From NCBI RefSeq assembly GCF_030323865.1, contig NZ_CP066364.1:1-64000 (forward strand): 64,000 nt of DNA. The letters run 5' to 3'. Source of the stretch: Pseudarthrobacter defluvii. GTDB lineage: Bacteria; Actinomycetota; Actinomycetes; Actinomycetales; Micrococcaceae. Position 1 is the stretch's first letter; each line of letters opens with the position of its first letter. The notes below the pieces were generated by a model. That model made no database searches, had not been told where the DNA came from, and was given only the letters and a program-made list of their open reading frames with translations. The translations under genes were made by a program, and so were the position numbers. Positions 50,842 to 59,730 of the stretch are shown here, in pieces.

Positions 50842-52073
50842 TGAACACGACCACAGTTATCGTCGGCTCCTCAATCGGCGGCGTGCGTGCTGCCCAGTCC
50901 CTGCGCCTGGAGGGGTATGAAGGCGACATCGTCCTCGTCGGTGCTGAGACGGAACTCCCGTACGACAAGCCGCCGTTGTCCAAATCCGTCCTCTCCGGCA
51001 AAGCAGAGGAGTCGTCCATCCGCCTCCTTACCCGCGAGCAGGCGGAGGAAGCCAGCATCCGGCTGCTGCTCGGGCACGCCGCCACAGGCATCGATGTCGC
51101 CGGAAACCTGTTGTACCTCCAGGACCACGAACCCCTACACTTCGACAACCTTGTGATCGCCACGGGCGCATCTGCCCGACCCTCACCCTGGGGCCAACGG
51201 CCCGGGATCCACGTGCTCCGTTCCCTGGACGATGCCCGGAAACTGCGCGCCGACCTCCTCAAAGGCGGGGAACTGGCAGTGATCGGCGCCGGTTTCATCG
51301 GTGCCGAAGCAGCCGCGACGGCACGTACGCTCGGTCTGGAAGTGACAGTCATCGACCCGATGCCCATACCAATGAGCCGCATCTTCAACGCCGAAATCGG
51401 ACAGCTGTTTGGAGAACTCCACCGCAACAACGGCGTCACCACGATCTTTGGCACCGGAGTCGAGGCCATTGAGGGCGAGCACGGGTCCTTCAGCGTCAGG
51501 CTTACCAACGGCCAGACAGTACAAGCCGCCACCGTTCTCATCGGGATCGGCGCGGTTCCCAACGACGCCTGGCTGGCCTCCTCGGGACTGCTGGTGGACA
51601 ACGGCGTCGTGCTGGACGAGTTCTGCAGGGCTGTGGACGCCCCGAACGTGTATGGCGTCGGCGACGTGGCGCGCTGGCGGCATCAGAAGCACGGTGCGGA
51701 CATCCGGATCGAGCACTGGACAAACGCGGTTGAGCAAGCCTCATGCGTCGCCCACAACATCACCCATCCGGACAGTCCCCGCGAGTACACACCGGTTGAA
51801 TACGTCTGGAGCGACCAGCACGACTGGAAAATCCAGGTCGTCGGTCGCGTGGGAGGCAACGCCGACCATGTCCTCATCGGAGACCCTGAGCTGCACGGTC
51901 GGTTCGCAGCGCTCTACACCACCGACGGAGTGGAACTGTACGGTGCCGCGATCGTGAACTGGCCGAAGGCCCTGCTTGCCTGCCGCCGCGGCATGGGATC
52001 AGGGATCGGCGTGCAGGAACTGCGCGACAAACTCGAGCTCCTGCTCGAGCCCCGGCCGACGGCGGCACTCTGA
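50841..52073 (+). CDS. phtAd: Ferredoxin reductase of phthalate dioxygenase (copy 2)
   Basis: The 410-residue FAD/NAD oxidoreductase has VIVGSSIGGVRAAQSLRLEGY, AVIGAGFIGAEAAATARTLG and VYGVGDVARW. It would pass electrons from NADH to PhtAc. Same length as copy 1, but ATG start. The phtC ATG overlaps its stop by one base. Confidence 0.85.
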   Translation: MNTTTVIVGSSIGGVRAAQSLRLEGYEGDIVLVGAETELPYDKPPLSKSVLSGKAEESSIRLLTREQAEEASIRLLLGHAATGIDVAGNLLYLQDHEPLHFDNLVIATGASARPSPWGQRPGIHVLRSLDDARKLRADLLKGGELAVIGAGFIGAEAAATARTLGLEVTVIDPMPIPMSRIFNAEIGQLFGELHRNNGVTTIFGTGVEAIEGEHGSFSVRLTNGQTVQAATVLIGIGAVPNDAWLASSGLLVDNGVVLDEFCRAVDAPNVYGVGDVARWRHQKHGADIRIEHWTNAVEQASCVAHNITHPDSPREYTPVEYVWSDQHDWKIQVVGRVGGNADHVLIGDPELHGRFAALYTTDGVELYGAAIVNWPKALLACRRGMGSGIGVQELRDKLELLLEPRPTAAL

Positions 52074-52819
52074 TGCGGGGAAGTCAGCCGCCGGTGGTCC
52101 ACGAAGAGCAACGGCAGGCCATCGCAATGGCCTGCCGGGTCCTGGCCGGCCGCGGCCTCGCCGACGGAATCCTCGGCCACATCAGTGCGCGAACGGGGGA
52201 GAACGAGCTCTTGGTCCGTTGCAGGGGTCCCAAGGAGCGTGGCCTCGCGCACACCGAAGCCAACGACATCCGGCTGGTCGACCTCGACGGCAATCCCGCC
52301 GCCGAAGGCGAGCTCGACAGCGGCTACACGGTCCCCAACGAGCTGCCTCTGCACACCGAGCTGCTGCGGCGGCGCCCGGATATCAACTCCGTTGTGCATG
52401 CCCACCCCCCGCAGGTCGTGGCCGCCGACTTGGCAGGGCTCGCCATCCGGCCGATCGTCGGGGCGTTCGACATCCCGGGCACCCGCCTGGCGGCAGACGG
52501 AATACCCGTCTACCCCAGAGGAGTGCTCGTGCGAAACCGCGAGCTCGCAGCGGAAATGCTCGACGCCATGGGCGATCGGCCCGTGGTGCTGCTGCGCGGA
52601 CACGGCCTCACCAGCGCGGCGCCGACGATGGAGCAGGCGGTCCTCCAAGCCATCAGCGTAAACACCTTGGCAGGCCTGTCGCTTCAGATCACAGCAGCCG
52701 GAGGGCAGCTGCACGACCTTCCCGGTCCCGACATGGCGGAGCTGCCAGATCTCGGAGGGCCGTTCAACATCGCGACCGCCTGGCGACACGAGCTCGCCCG
52801 GCTGAGCGTCAGCCCATGA
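52073..52819 (+). CDS. phtC: 3,4-dihydroxyphthalate decarboxylase, class II aldolase/adducin fold (copy 2)
   Basis: The 248-residue protein has HAHPPQVVAADLAG and RGHGLTSAA metal/active-site segments and ends MAELPDLGGPFNIATAWRHELARLSVSP. It gives protocatechuate from 3,4-dihydroxyphthalate. Protocatechuate ring-cleavage genes are not in the window, so they must lie elsewhere. Confidence 0.85.
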   Translation: MRGSQPPVVHEEQRQAIAMACRVLAGRGLADGILGHISARTGENELLVRCRGPKERGLAHTEANDIRLVDLDGNPAAEGELDSGYTVPNELPLHTELLRRRPDINSVVHAHPPQVVAADLAGLAIRPIVGAFDIPGTRLAADGIPVYPRGVLVRNRELAAEMLDAMGDRPVVLLRGHGLTSAAPTMEQAVLQAISVNTLAGLSLQITAAGGQLHDLPGPDMAELPDLGGPFNIATAWRHELARLSVSP

Positions 52820-52875
52820 AGCCGGCCAGCGCGGCAGTGCCGACAGTCCCGCCGACGCTGGGTACGATACAAGGC

Positions 52876-53667
52876 ATGCGATCGACAGAGACAGAAGACG
52901 GATCCAAATACGGTCCGCCGCCGCAATACCCCATCGAGTCTGTTGATAACGCCCTGCGGCTGCTCCTGCTGTTCGAAACCCAGCCCAGCATCAGGCTGAC
53001 CGATGCCAGCACTTACTTGGGCGTGGCGTCGTCGACGGCGCACCGGCTTATGGGCATGCTTCTCTACCGTGGCTTCGTTCGGCAGAACCCGGCGACCCGG
53101 GCCTACGAACCTGGGCAGGCGCTGAGCTCGATTGCCTTTGCGATCAGACGGCAGGTGGACATCCGGACACTGGCCCGGCCGGTCCTCGAGCGGATCTTCG
53201 AACAAACGGGAGAAACCGTCCACTTCGCCAGGCTTGAGAGGACTGACGTCCAATTCATCGACGCCATCGAAAGCAGGCGAGCGGTCCGCGTCGGTTCCCG
53301 CCAGGGCCTCACCTTGCCAGCAAACTGCACTGCGACTGGTAAAGCGATGCTGAGCCTCCTCGGTGAGAAGCAGCTGCGGAATCTGTACCCAGGGCAGGAA
53401 CTCCCCAAGCTGACTACCAACTCAATTACCTCCAGGTCGGACCTTGAAAGGGAGCTCGACGAAATCCGGCACAGGGGTTACGCAAATAGCCGCGAAGAGA
53501 GCGAAGACGGGGTGACATCGGTCGCCGCCGCGGTTGCCGGCCCAAGCGGCACTGTCTACGGAATCAACGTATCTGTGCCGGCCCACCGCATGTCGGAGGA
53601 GCTTCGCAGCGACCTCGGGGGCATGCTCCGGGCAGCCGCAGAAGAACTCCAGGGGCGCCTGGTCTAG
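52876..53667 (+). CDS. phtR: IclR-family regulator PhtR (copy 2)
   Basis: The 263-residue protein has the same winged-helix and effector domains as the other two PhtR proteins. The ATG at 52876 is used by analogy; the frame is open far upstream but those codons are antisense-like reading through phtC. The stop lies 22 bp from the decayed ISL3 transposase end. Confidence 0.85.
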   Translation: MRSTETEDGSKYGPPPQYPIESVDNALRLLLLFETQPSIRLTDASTYLGVASSTAHRLMGMLLYRGFVRQNPATRAYEPGQALSSIAFAIRRQVDIRTLARPVLERIFEQTGETVHFARLERTDVQFIDAIESRRAVRVGSRQGLTLPANCTATGKAMLSLLGEKQLRNLYPGQELPKLTTNSITSRSDLERELDEIRHRGYANSREESEDGVTSVAAAVAGPSGTVYGINVSVPAHRMSEELRSDLGGMLRAAAEELQGRLV

Positions 53668-53689
53668 AAGACTTAAAGCGGCTTCGCGT

Positions 53690-55007
53690 TTAGGCATGGT
53701 TGGTCTGTTTGTTCCGGTAGGGGCGGTGGCCGCCGGCGGCCAGTAGGCATCTGAGTCTGTAGTTGGTGAAGTTGCGGAAGCCGCGGGCGATTCGGCGGGT
53801 GGTTTCGATGACGCCATTGATCGCTTTGGTGGGTCCGTTGGAAGCGCCGTGGGTGTCGAAGTAGGCTAGGATCGCTGTCTTCCATTGAGTGTCCGCCCGA
53901 GTCGGGCGACTTCCGGGATGGGGAGGTCGGGAATGATGTGATTACTTCGTTGGCGAGTTCCCGGCCCCGCTCCGGGCGGGCGTGGTAGATGTTGCGGAGC
54001 TTCTGGTAGCACTGCCAGGCCAGGGTGACTTCGTGGCCGTGATCCCCGGCGCTGAGCTTAGCATCGAGCCGGGCGGCTTGTTTGTCGGTGAGGTGTTCGG
54101 CGCCGATCTGCAGGGTTCGACGGATTCCGTAGAGCGGGTCGCCCTTGCGGCCGCGGTGTCCCAGGGTGTCCTGCTGGACCCGGCGGCGGACCTCGTCGAT
54201 CATGGCCGAGCCGAGCTTCACGACATGGAACGCGTTCAGAACGGCGATGGCTTTGGGCAGCTCGTCACGGATCGCGTTCGCGTAGCCGCGGAACGGATCC
54301 AGCGCGGCGGTCTTGATCCCGGCAGTGAACCCTGCGCCGCGTTCTTTGAGCCAGTCCGCATAGGCCTTCCCCGACCGGCCCGGAACCAGGTCAAGCAACC
54401 TGGCGTGCACCACCCCCGCGGGGTCGCGGGTGTGGTCCACGATCCCGGTGACCATGCCGGTTCCGGGCGGGCCGGTGTGGGACCAGACATGCTCATCGAC
54501 CCCGAGCGCATCTACCCCGGTCAGCCGGCCGGTCGATGCGATCCGCCGGGTGGCTTCGATCCTGACCGCGTCCCAGACGGTGTGCCAGGAGACGCCGAGC
54601 TGATGGGCCAAGGCGGAGACCGAGGTGTCGAAATGCTGGAGCGCATCGGTCGCCCACCCGGCGGCCCTGGCGGTGAGCTTCGCCCGTGGTCCTGCCAGCG
54701 GGTGCTCCTCTGTGAACGTCGTTCTCGGGCAGTCCGGGTCCGGGCACCGCCAGACACGTTTGGCCCACAGCAGCCGCACCGGGCGGCCGAAACAGGGAAT
54801 GTCATGGAGACGGACCTGGCGGCGTCCATGCCCGACCGCGATGACGCCGCAGTCGGCGCAGCCGGTGACGTTCTCCCCGGTTTCGACGCCCAGAAGCAGG
54901 CCGGTACCGGTTGCCGTGACGGAGCTGACGCGGACGCCCTCGACACCGAGCAGCGCATCCGCGCGCGTGCACCAGCGGCCACCGGAACACGACATAGAGT
55001 TATTCAT
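53690..55007 (-). pseudogene. Decayed ISL3-family transposase
   Basis: The N-terminal 380 codons are typical ISL3: zinc finger CADCGV...CPDPDCPRTTFTEEHPLAG, HTH, and the DDE domain (LTGVDALGVDEHVWSHTG; GYANAIRDELPKAIAVLNAFHVVKL). After ITSFPTSP the frame is broken by a one-base deletion (IPEVARLGRTL continues in another frame). A second deletion near TLxxWKTAILAYFDT follows. The rest (GASNGPTKAINGVIETTRRIARGFRNFTNYRLRCLLAAGG) is readable to a stop at 53690. Two indels make it inactive. Terminal inverted repeats were not found. Confidence 0.8.
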
Positions 55008-55121
55008 GTCAGGGTCTCTTTTGGGTATTGGTTGCTTGGTCGCGACCAATTCAAAGAGGCCCTGACCTCTTTCCTGCCGCACCACGCCGCAGCTGCATGC
55101 GGCCACGCCCTGCCCCCGGCG

Positions 55122-55562
55122 TCAGACGGCCCTCACCCTGCTCATCGTCGAAGGCCCAAGGCGACCGGCTTCCCGGCGAACGCGGCCGCAGGCGCCGGAC
55201 TCCTCCGGCCGCCAGATTGTGTGCACGCCAACGTCGAGCAACTTCCGCTCACCGACGTCCGTGATGACCCAGACAAATCCGTGTTCCGGAAACGTCATGT
55301 CAACCCGCCCGTACCACAATGCCCCGGTTTCATGATCCCTCACAGCGATGCGGTGCCCGCGGGCCAGGGACAGGAAGACTTCGATTTCGCATTCTGTCAG
55401 CGACTCTTTCAACCCATTCCTCCCCGGCGCTGCGCCGAGAGCCGCCGTACGCAGGGAACAGCCGGCCTGGCGGGCGGCGGGGCAGACCATGCTAAAAACG
55501 CTGCCAGCCGGCGCGCCGGAGAGATCGCTCTGCTGTCCGTTCATCGCAGCCCGCTCCCCCAC
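55122..55562 (-). CDS. Hypothetical protein
   Basis: The 146-residue protein has a conserved-looking core (LTECEIEVFLSLARGHRIAVRDHETGALWYGRVDMTFPEHGFVWVITDVGERKLLDVGVHTIWRPEE) and low-complexity ends. The true start may be internal. It follows the 55541 gene with a short overlap. No family with known function is recognised. Confidence 0.5.
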   Translation of the reverse strand: MGERAAMNGQQSDLSGAPAGSVFSMVCPAARQAGCSLRTAALGAAPGRNGLKESLTECEIEVFLSLARGHRIAVRDHETGALWYGRVDMTFPEHGFVWVITDVGERKLLDVGVHTIWRPEESGACGRVRREAGRLGPSTMSRVRAV

Positions 55563-55759
55563 CTTTCGAGTGTCACACCGCGTGGAACGTCGCTGTCCAG
55601 GCGCGCTTCATAGCGGCCCGGGGCGAGGCGGGCCACCGAGATGCCGACGTGTTCAGCCATCGCCGCCGGCTTCAGCAGATCCACCGCTTCATCCAGGGCG
55701 GCGTCCAGTTCTTTTCGGGTGTGAACGGCGACGACGAGACAACCGGGTGCTGCGTGCAT
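55541..55759 (-). CDS. Small hypothetical protein
   Basis: The 72-residue protein (MHAAPGCLVVAVHTRKELDAALDEAVDLLKPAAMAEHVGISVARLAPGRYEARL) starts at an ATG with AGGA upstream. It is likely soluble. It appears to be co-transcribed with its two neighbours. Function unknown. Confidence 0.55.
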   Translation of the reverse strand: MHAAPGCLVVAVHTRKELDAALDEAVDLLKPAAMAEHVGISVARLAPGRYEARLDSDVPRGVTLERWGSGLR

Positions 55760-55853
55760 GGTCAAATCCTTAATCTGAGGGCGGTGATCAGTACTTTGGG
55801 ACACGCCAAATGTCCCTGGGACGGAACGGAGGAGCGGCAGCCCGCCGGCATGA

Positions 55854-56231
55854 TCAAGCCAGGGCCCAAATCCCGGCGGCCCCGGCGGAACCTAGGGGAC
55901 CAAGGCTTCCGGCAGAAGAAGGGGCAGGACCGTGGAACGCTGCAGAACGGCGGCGGTTTACCTCCGACAGTCCCATGATGGTGGCTTCAACATCTTCCAG
56001 GGATTGCTGAATCCAGGCGAGGGCGGCCAGGTCATCGGAACTGTGGGCCGCGTCGATTGATGACGCCTCTAGGAGCGCAGCCCGGCGGCTGATCCTGCCG
56101 GAAAGTTCGAGGATCAACGGCGGAATCATGGCCAGGGATTCACCCCGCGTTAGGTGCGCGAAGGCTTCTTTTCCAGCGCCACGGTGGGTGACGGCGACCG
56201 TGAGGGCCAGATCTGAGGAGTTTGTGGTCAT
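55854..56231 (-). CDS. Small hypothetical protein
   Basis: The 125-residue protein starts MTTNSSDLALTVAVTHRGAGKEAFAHLTRGESLAMIPPLILELSGRISRRAALLEASSIDA. It is helical, with no membrane span or recognisable motif. Upstream codons to 56375 are unlikely to be translated. Function unknown. Confidence 0.5.
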   Translation of the reverse strand: MTTNSSDLALTVAVTHRGAGKEAFAHLTRGESLAMIPPLILELSGRISRRAALLEASSIDAAHSSDDLAALAWIQQSLEDVEATIMGLSEVNRRRSAAFHGPAPSSAGSLGPLGSAGAAGIWALA

Positions 56232-56812
56232 GGGTCTGTCCTTCAGGTTGTTCAAAGTCCTGGTCTTTTCGGAGTGCTTCCGGTACGACGGAAGGGGAGT
56301 CTCGGGTGGTTCGTCCCGCCGCAGATCGTCCGCGCCGCAGGCACACCGTCCGCCACCGGAATGGGCCTGCGGCACGGACGGTCTGCGGCTCTACAAGCCC
56401 GGGCGCACCTCCCGATCGACGCAGCCAAATACGACACGGCAGCTTTCAAGGCCGCGTTCTCCACGGCCCGGTCTTTGGTTTCAACAACACCGACCGTCAG
56501 TGCCCCTGCCCGGCCGAGACATCAACCATGCTTAACTGCGAAGGGCCCTTAAAGCGACCCCGTACTGCTCCGGCAGTACTTTCCAAAGGGCACGGACCTG
56601 AACGTGTGGAGTTAGACCAGCTCGATGACGTCTGCGACGGACTCAACGACAGGCCCCGAGCATGTCTCAACGACCGCTCGCCACGGGCAGCCATGCAACG
56701 ATTAGGACACCGGATGCAAACACATCTAATTCGCAACGTTCACTAGAAACCGCCCCGTATATCGGGGGCTGATCCTCGGCGCCAACGCAGCACGGGACCT
56801 TCGCAGCAGGGC
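56232..56812. other. Intergenic region, no supported gene
   Basis: Short frames occur on both strands, but none has recognisable protein features. The stretch adjoins transposase debris and is probably rearranged DNA. Confidence 0.4.
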
Positions 56813-57148
56813 CTATCGGCACCCCTCCCGGTCCCGCGGAACGTCGATCTGCACCGGGCCTGTCGTCTCCGTCAGCACGGTCTGGGACCGCGTTCCGTTG
56901 CGCGAGTTGGCAGTATCCTTCGCCGCCGTGTCGTGCCGTTCATAACCGAGGTGCTCGGTCAGTTCCTCGTCCAGGGCGGTTTCGATGACGGTCTTGGTCA
57001 GCTGCTTGAGCAGTCCGTCAGGACCGGCCAGGGACAGCCCCTGCTCCCTCGCCATCCTGACCAGCTCGCGGGCAGCCTCGGCCTCGGATTTCTCTGTCAG
57101 TTCGTCAACGGCTTTCGTACTCGGCACAGCCTCAAGTGTTGCGGCCAT
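56813..57148 (-). pseudogene. IS256-family transposase, N-terminal fragment
   Basis: The 111 codons include the mutator-family start (GLSLAGPDGLLKQLTKTVIETALDEELTEHLGYERHDTAAKDTANSRNGTRSQTVLTETTGPVQIDVPRDREG). The protein is cut at about one quarter of its usual length (about 400). The catalytic DDE domain is missing. Confidence 0.85.
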
Positions 57149-57237
57149 ATCGGGCTCCTTCCCGCCAGGCTTGCCGCCCCGGCGTGTCGAGCCGAATACA
57201 CCGTTAATTCCCCAGTCCCTGCCCGGGCAGCACGCCG

Positions 57238-57378
57238 CTGAAGAAGGCGAGGTTCCTGAAGGTCACCGGCGCCGAGAAGATGTCCGCAGCAGCGGTGATC
57301 GGCGCGTATCACGACCTGTGGCAGGTTGAGGCGTCCTTCCGCATGACCAAGTCCGATCTGAAGGCCCGGCCAGTGTGA
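57238..57378 (+). pseudogene. IS1634/IS4-type transposase, C-terminal fragment
   Basis: The frame reads LKKARFLKVTGAEKMSAAAVIGAYHDLWQVEASFRMTKSDLKARPV-stop, matching the Y-(2)-W-x-(V/I)-E-x-S-F-(R/K)-x-x-K-x-D-L-x-x-RP region around the catalytic Glu of these transposases. The rest is absent. Confidence 0.7.
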
Positions 57379-57961
57379 GCCCCGCCCGGCACCGATCTCA
57401 GACCCAGAACCGGCCGCAGCCGAGGGCTTCCACGATGGGGACCGCTTCTTCCTCCGCCCCCTCTGGCGGGGCCAGCCAGTGGCCCGTGGAAGGGGGAGCG
57501 GAATCAAGGGTAGAATCCACCCCGCGGGAGGACCGCCATGCCCCAATGCGGGCCGCCCTGCGGCTGTCGCCCGCCGAAGGATCCCGCGCTTGTGCGTCAT
57601 CCGGCGCCTGCGCCGGGCCGGCCCGGCGCGCTGAGCGCAACCGGCACACCAGCCCGGGCAACAATTCCCTCAACCGGGTTCGTCCGGGGAGGACGGAGCC
57701 ACGGGCGCCGCGATCTCTTTCACGGGCACATCACGCCCAGCCGAAAACCGCCGCTGTCTTCGGCCCCTCTCCCAGAGCCCACCGTGGTCGCCGGAAACCG
57801 GACACGAACAGGGGGGCCACTTCAAGAGATACAGGCCAGTTTGTCCGCGATCGCGGTGTTCGACTCGCACGCCGAAGCCAGCAGCACGATCTGGGCGCGC
57901 TGCGCCAATCCGGCACGGACTCGAAGACCCCGTCAAGCGGGATAGTTCCCCAGGATCACCA
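57379..57961. other. Intergenic region, no supported gene
   Basis: Several Pro/Arg-rich frames on both strands look like GC-driven artefacts. No repeat or RNA gene is recognised. Confidence 0.35.
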
Positions 57962-58873
57962 TCAACGACGCGTCGCATAGCTGGCGCTGCGACGGCCTGC
58001 GTAGTCCGCCAGGATTCGAACGAAGTCCTCGGTTCGCTCCGCGAAGACGTAGTGGCCCGCGGTTCCCAGGATGTGCAGGCTCGTGGTCTCCGAGACGAGG
58101 GCGAGCTTCTGGTAGAAGGCGATGCCCAGGTCAACCGGCGCCGAGCGATCGTCGCGGCCCCAGACGACTTCGACGGGAATATTGACCTCGCCGGCGAAGA
58201 GGCGAGCGCAGATGTCGTCCTTCGCCGCCTGAAGACTCGGCTCCCAGTATTTCTTCTCAACCATCGGGTAGGTCTTGAGGGCGTTCTGGTGGTTCTCCTT
58301 GACGTACTTAGCGGCGGCCGCATTGATTTGTTCCTGCGGCACCGGGGTCACGTACTGCGCACGGAAGAAGGCTCCGCAGATCTCCTCCGGAGACGCGTCC
58401 GCCGGAAGCGAACGCGTGATCGCGTCGTAGAACTCAACGTCGCGGAACTTAGGGTCGGTGCCAGCGAGCGTCGCGCTCGACACGATGAAGAGACCTTTGG
58501 TCGACTCCGGCATGTCAAGAGCGAGCTTGCTCGCCAGCAGGCCACCGCGCGAGTGCCCGACCAGAATCATGTCCTCGAGTCCCAGAGCGTCGATGAAGCC
58601 CCTGGCGTGCTTGACCACCGCATCGAACGTCCACTCGGCATGCGTCGGCGCGAGGTCAGTCTCTCCCTGCCCCAGCTTGTCGAAGGTCACGACGCGGAAG
58701 CCCTTGTCGACCAGAGGAGCGATGACGGGAGCCCAACCATCCCCGCCGCCCGGCATGCTCATACCCGAGTGGCCACCGTGGATCAGGAGGATGACCGGAC
58801 CCTCGCCCTGATCGATATAGCGCGTCCTGATTCCGCCGACGGATATGTAGTTCACGGACAGGTCTGTGTTCAA
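57962..58873 (-). CDS. Alpha/beta hydrolase (MhpC-like)
   Basis: The 303-residue hydrolase has the oxyanion HGG in [16 protein letters not shown], nucleophile Ser in VGHSRGGLL, acid Asp in [12 protein letters not shown] and His in GTAGHYVF. The TTG at 58873 is chosen because AGGAGG lies 6 bases upstream and an N-terminus [20 protein letters not shown] fits the family; the ATG at 58927 abuts the operator and has no ribosome site. Ester or C-C bond hydrolysis of an aromatic-pathway intermediate is likely. The PhtR-type palindrome upstream links it to the pht regulon, perhaps as a second ester hydrolase. Confidence 0.8.
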   Translation of the reverse strand: MNTDLSVNYISVGGIRTRYIDQGEGPVILLIHGGHSGMSMPGGGDGWAPVIAPLVDKGFRVVTFDKLGQGETDLAPTHAEWTFDAVVKHARGFIDALGLEDMILVGHSRGGLLASKLALDMPESTKGLFIVSSATLAGTDPKFRDVEFYDAITRSLPADASPEEICGAFFRAQYVTPVPQEQINAAAAKYVKENHQNALKTYPMVEKKYWEPSLQAAKDDICARLFAGEVNIPVEVVWGRDDRSAPVDLGIAFYQKLALVSETTSLHILGTAGHYVFAERTEDFVRILADYAGRRSASYATRR

Positions 58874-58928
58874 CTCAAGCCTCCTGATCAAAGCAACTGG
58901 CTCGCCTATGGGGCGAGTATCTGCCATT

Positions 58929-58952
58929 TCTGTCACACAGAGAAGCCTTCTG
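58929..58952 (-). promoter_or_regulatory. PhtR-type operator of alpha/beta hydrolase gene
   Basis: Read on the minus strand: CAGA-N7-TCTG (58952-58938), then five bases and CAGA (58932-58929). A TTGACA ends inside the first CAGA and may be the -35 box. The arrangement is the same as in the phtAa1 operator. Confidence 0.65.
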
Positions 58953-59277
58953 TCAAGAGGGATCCGTGATTCAACGCCGGTGACAAGTTGAACGCCCGCG
59001 ATCGCCGTCGACATCCCGGTCGTCGGTTGACGCTCGTTGTGCGCCAGCTGCTGATGGGGCCCGCCGAGCCCATCCCGATTGGTACGCCTTGGTTGACGTG
59101 AATACACGCCGATACAACAGCAACCACAACCGGCTGGCTGCCAGGCGCCATACCAACATCCGTGCGCCTACTCGACATTGGCTCTCCACGGCTCCACTGG
59201 GCCGCCTGGCCAGCGTCAACGCGATCGGGTAGGCGGGCGACCGCCACGAGCTGCGAAGCCCGGATTGAGCGGAACCA

Positions 59278-59334
59278 TTGACGAACGACGAGCGAGTGGA
59301 TAGCGTACATCAGAATCGCTCTCTACCTACCAGA
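59278..59334 (+). promoter_or_regulatory. Orphan pht-type promoter/operator
   Basis: TTGACG (59278-59283), a 17-bp spacer, TAGCGT (59301-59306), then CAGA-N7-TCTA (59311-59325) and CAGA after five more bases. It points right, toward the IS3 element starting 38 bp later, so the gene it served is missing or displaced. Confidence 0.5.
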
Positions 59335-59442
59335 GGGTAGTGGCCCACAGGCCATCATGCTCCAACTGGAAGGGACTGCTGAAGGTTTGATTGACACTTT
59401 GCCTGTGAGGATTTGATCCTTGCGGGTGGAAGGATGTTCCTC

Positions 59443-59730
59443 ATGCCCAAAGCCTTTCCCGAAGAGTTCCGCCGCGATGTCGTGGCGGTTGCCCGCAAGG
59501 GCGAAGCGCCCATCACCCAGATCGCCAAGGATTTCGGGGTCTCACCTGCTGCCCTGCACCGCTGGATGAAGATTGCCGACAGAGAAGATGGCGTGCAGTC
59601 CGGGGCCGTGTCTGATGACGCCGCGAAGTTGCGGGAGGCCAATAAACGCATCCGGCTCCTGGAGCAGGAAGCTGAAGTCATGCGCCGTGCCGTGGCCTAT
59701 CTGTCCCGGGACATCAATCCAAAAAAATGA
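59443..59730 (+). CDS. IS3-family OrfA
   Basis: The 95-residue protein has the IS3 OrfA HTH (MPKAFPEEFRRDVVAVARKGEAPITQIAKDFGVSPAALHRWMKIADRED) and a leucine-zipper tail (LREANKRIRLLEQEAEVMRRAVAYL). A run of seven A just before its end and an ATGA overlap with OrfB provide the usual -1 frameshift site for the OrfAB transposase. Confidence 0.88.
   Translation: MPKAFPEEFRRDVVAVARKGEAPITQIAKDFGVSPAALHRWMKIADREDGVQSGAVSDDAAKLREANKRIRLLEQEAEVMRRAVAYLSRDINPKK

Noticed and set aside
51976-52875. Open frame continuing upstream of phtR2 through phtC2
   Set aside because: The upstream codons are an Arg/Pro-rich alternative frame of phtC2. PhtR length and alignment with the other copies place the start at 52876.
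53982-55613. 543-codon plus-strand frame over the ISL3 transposase
   Set aside because: It lies antisense to zinc-finger and DDE motifs of the transposase and has no protein features of its own.
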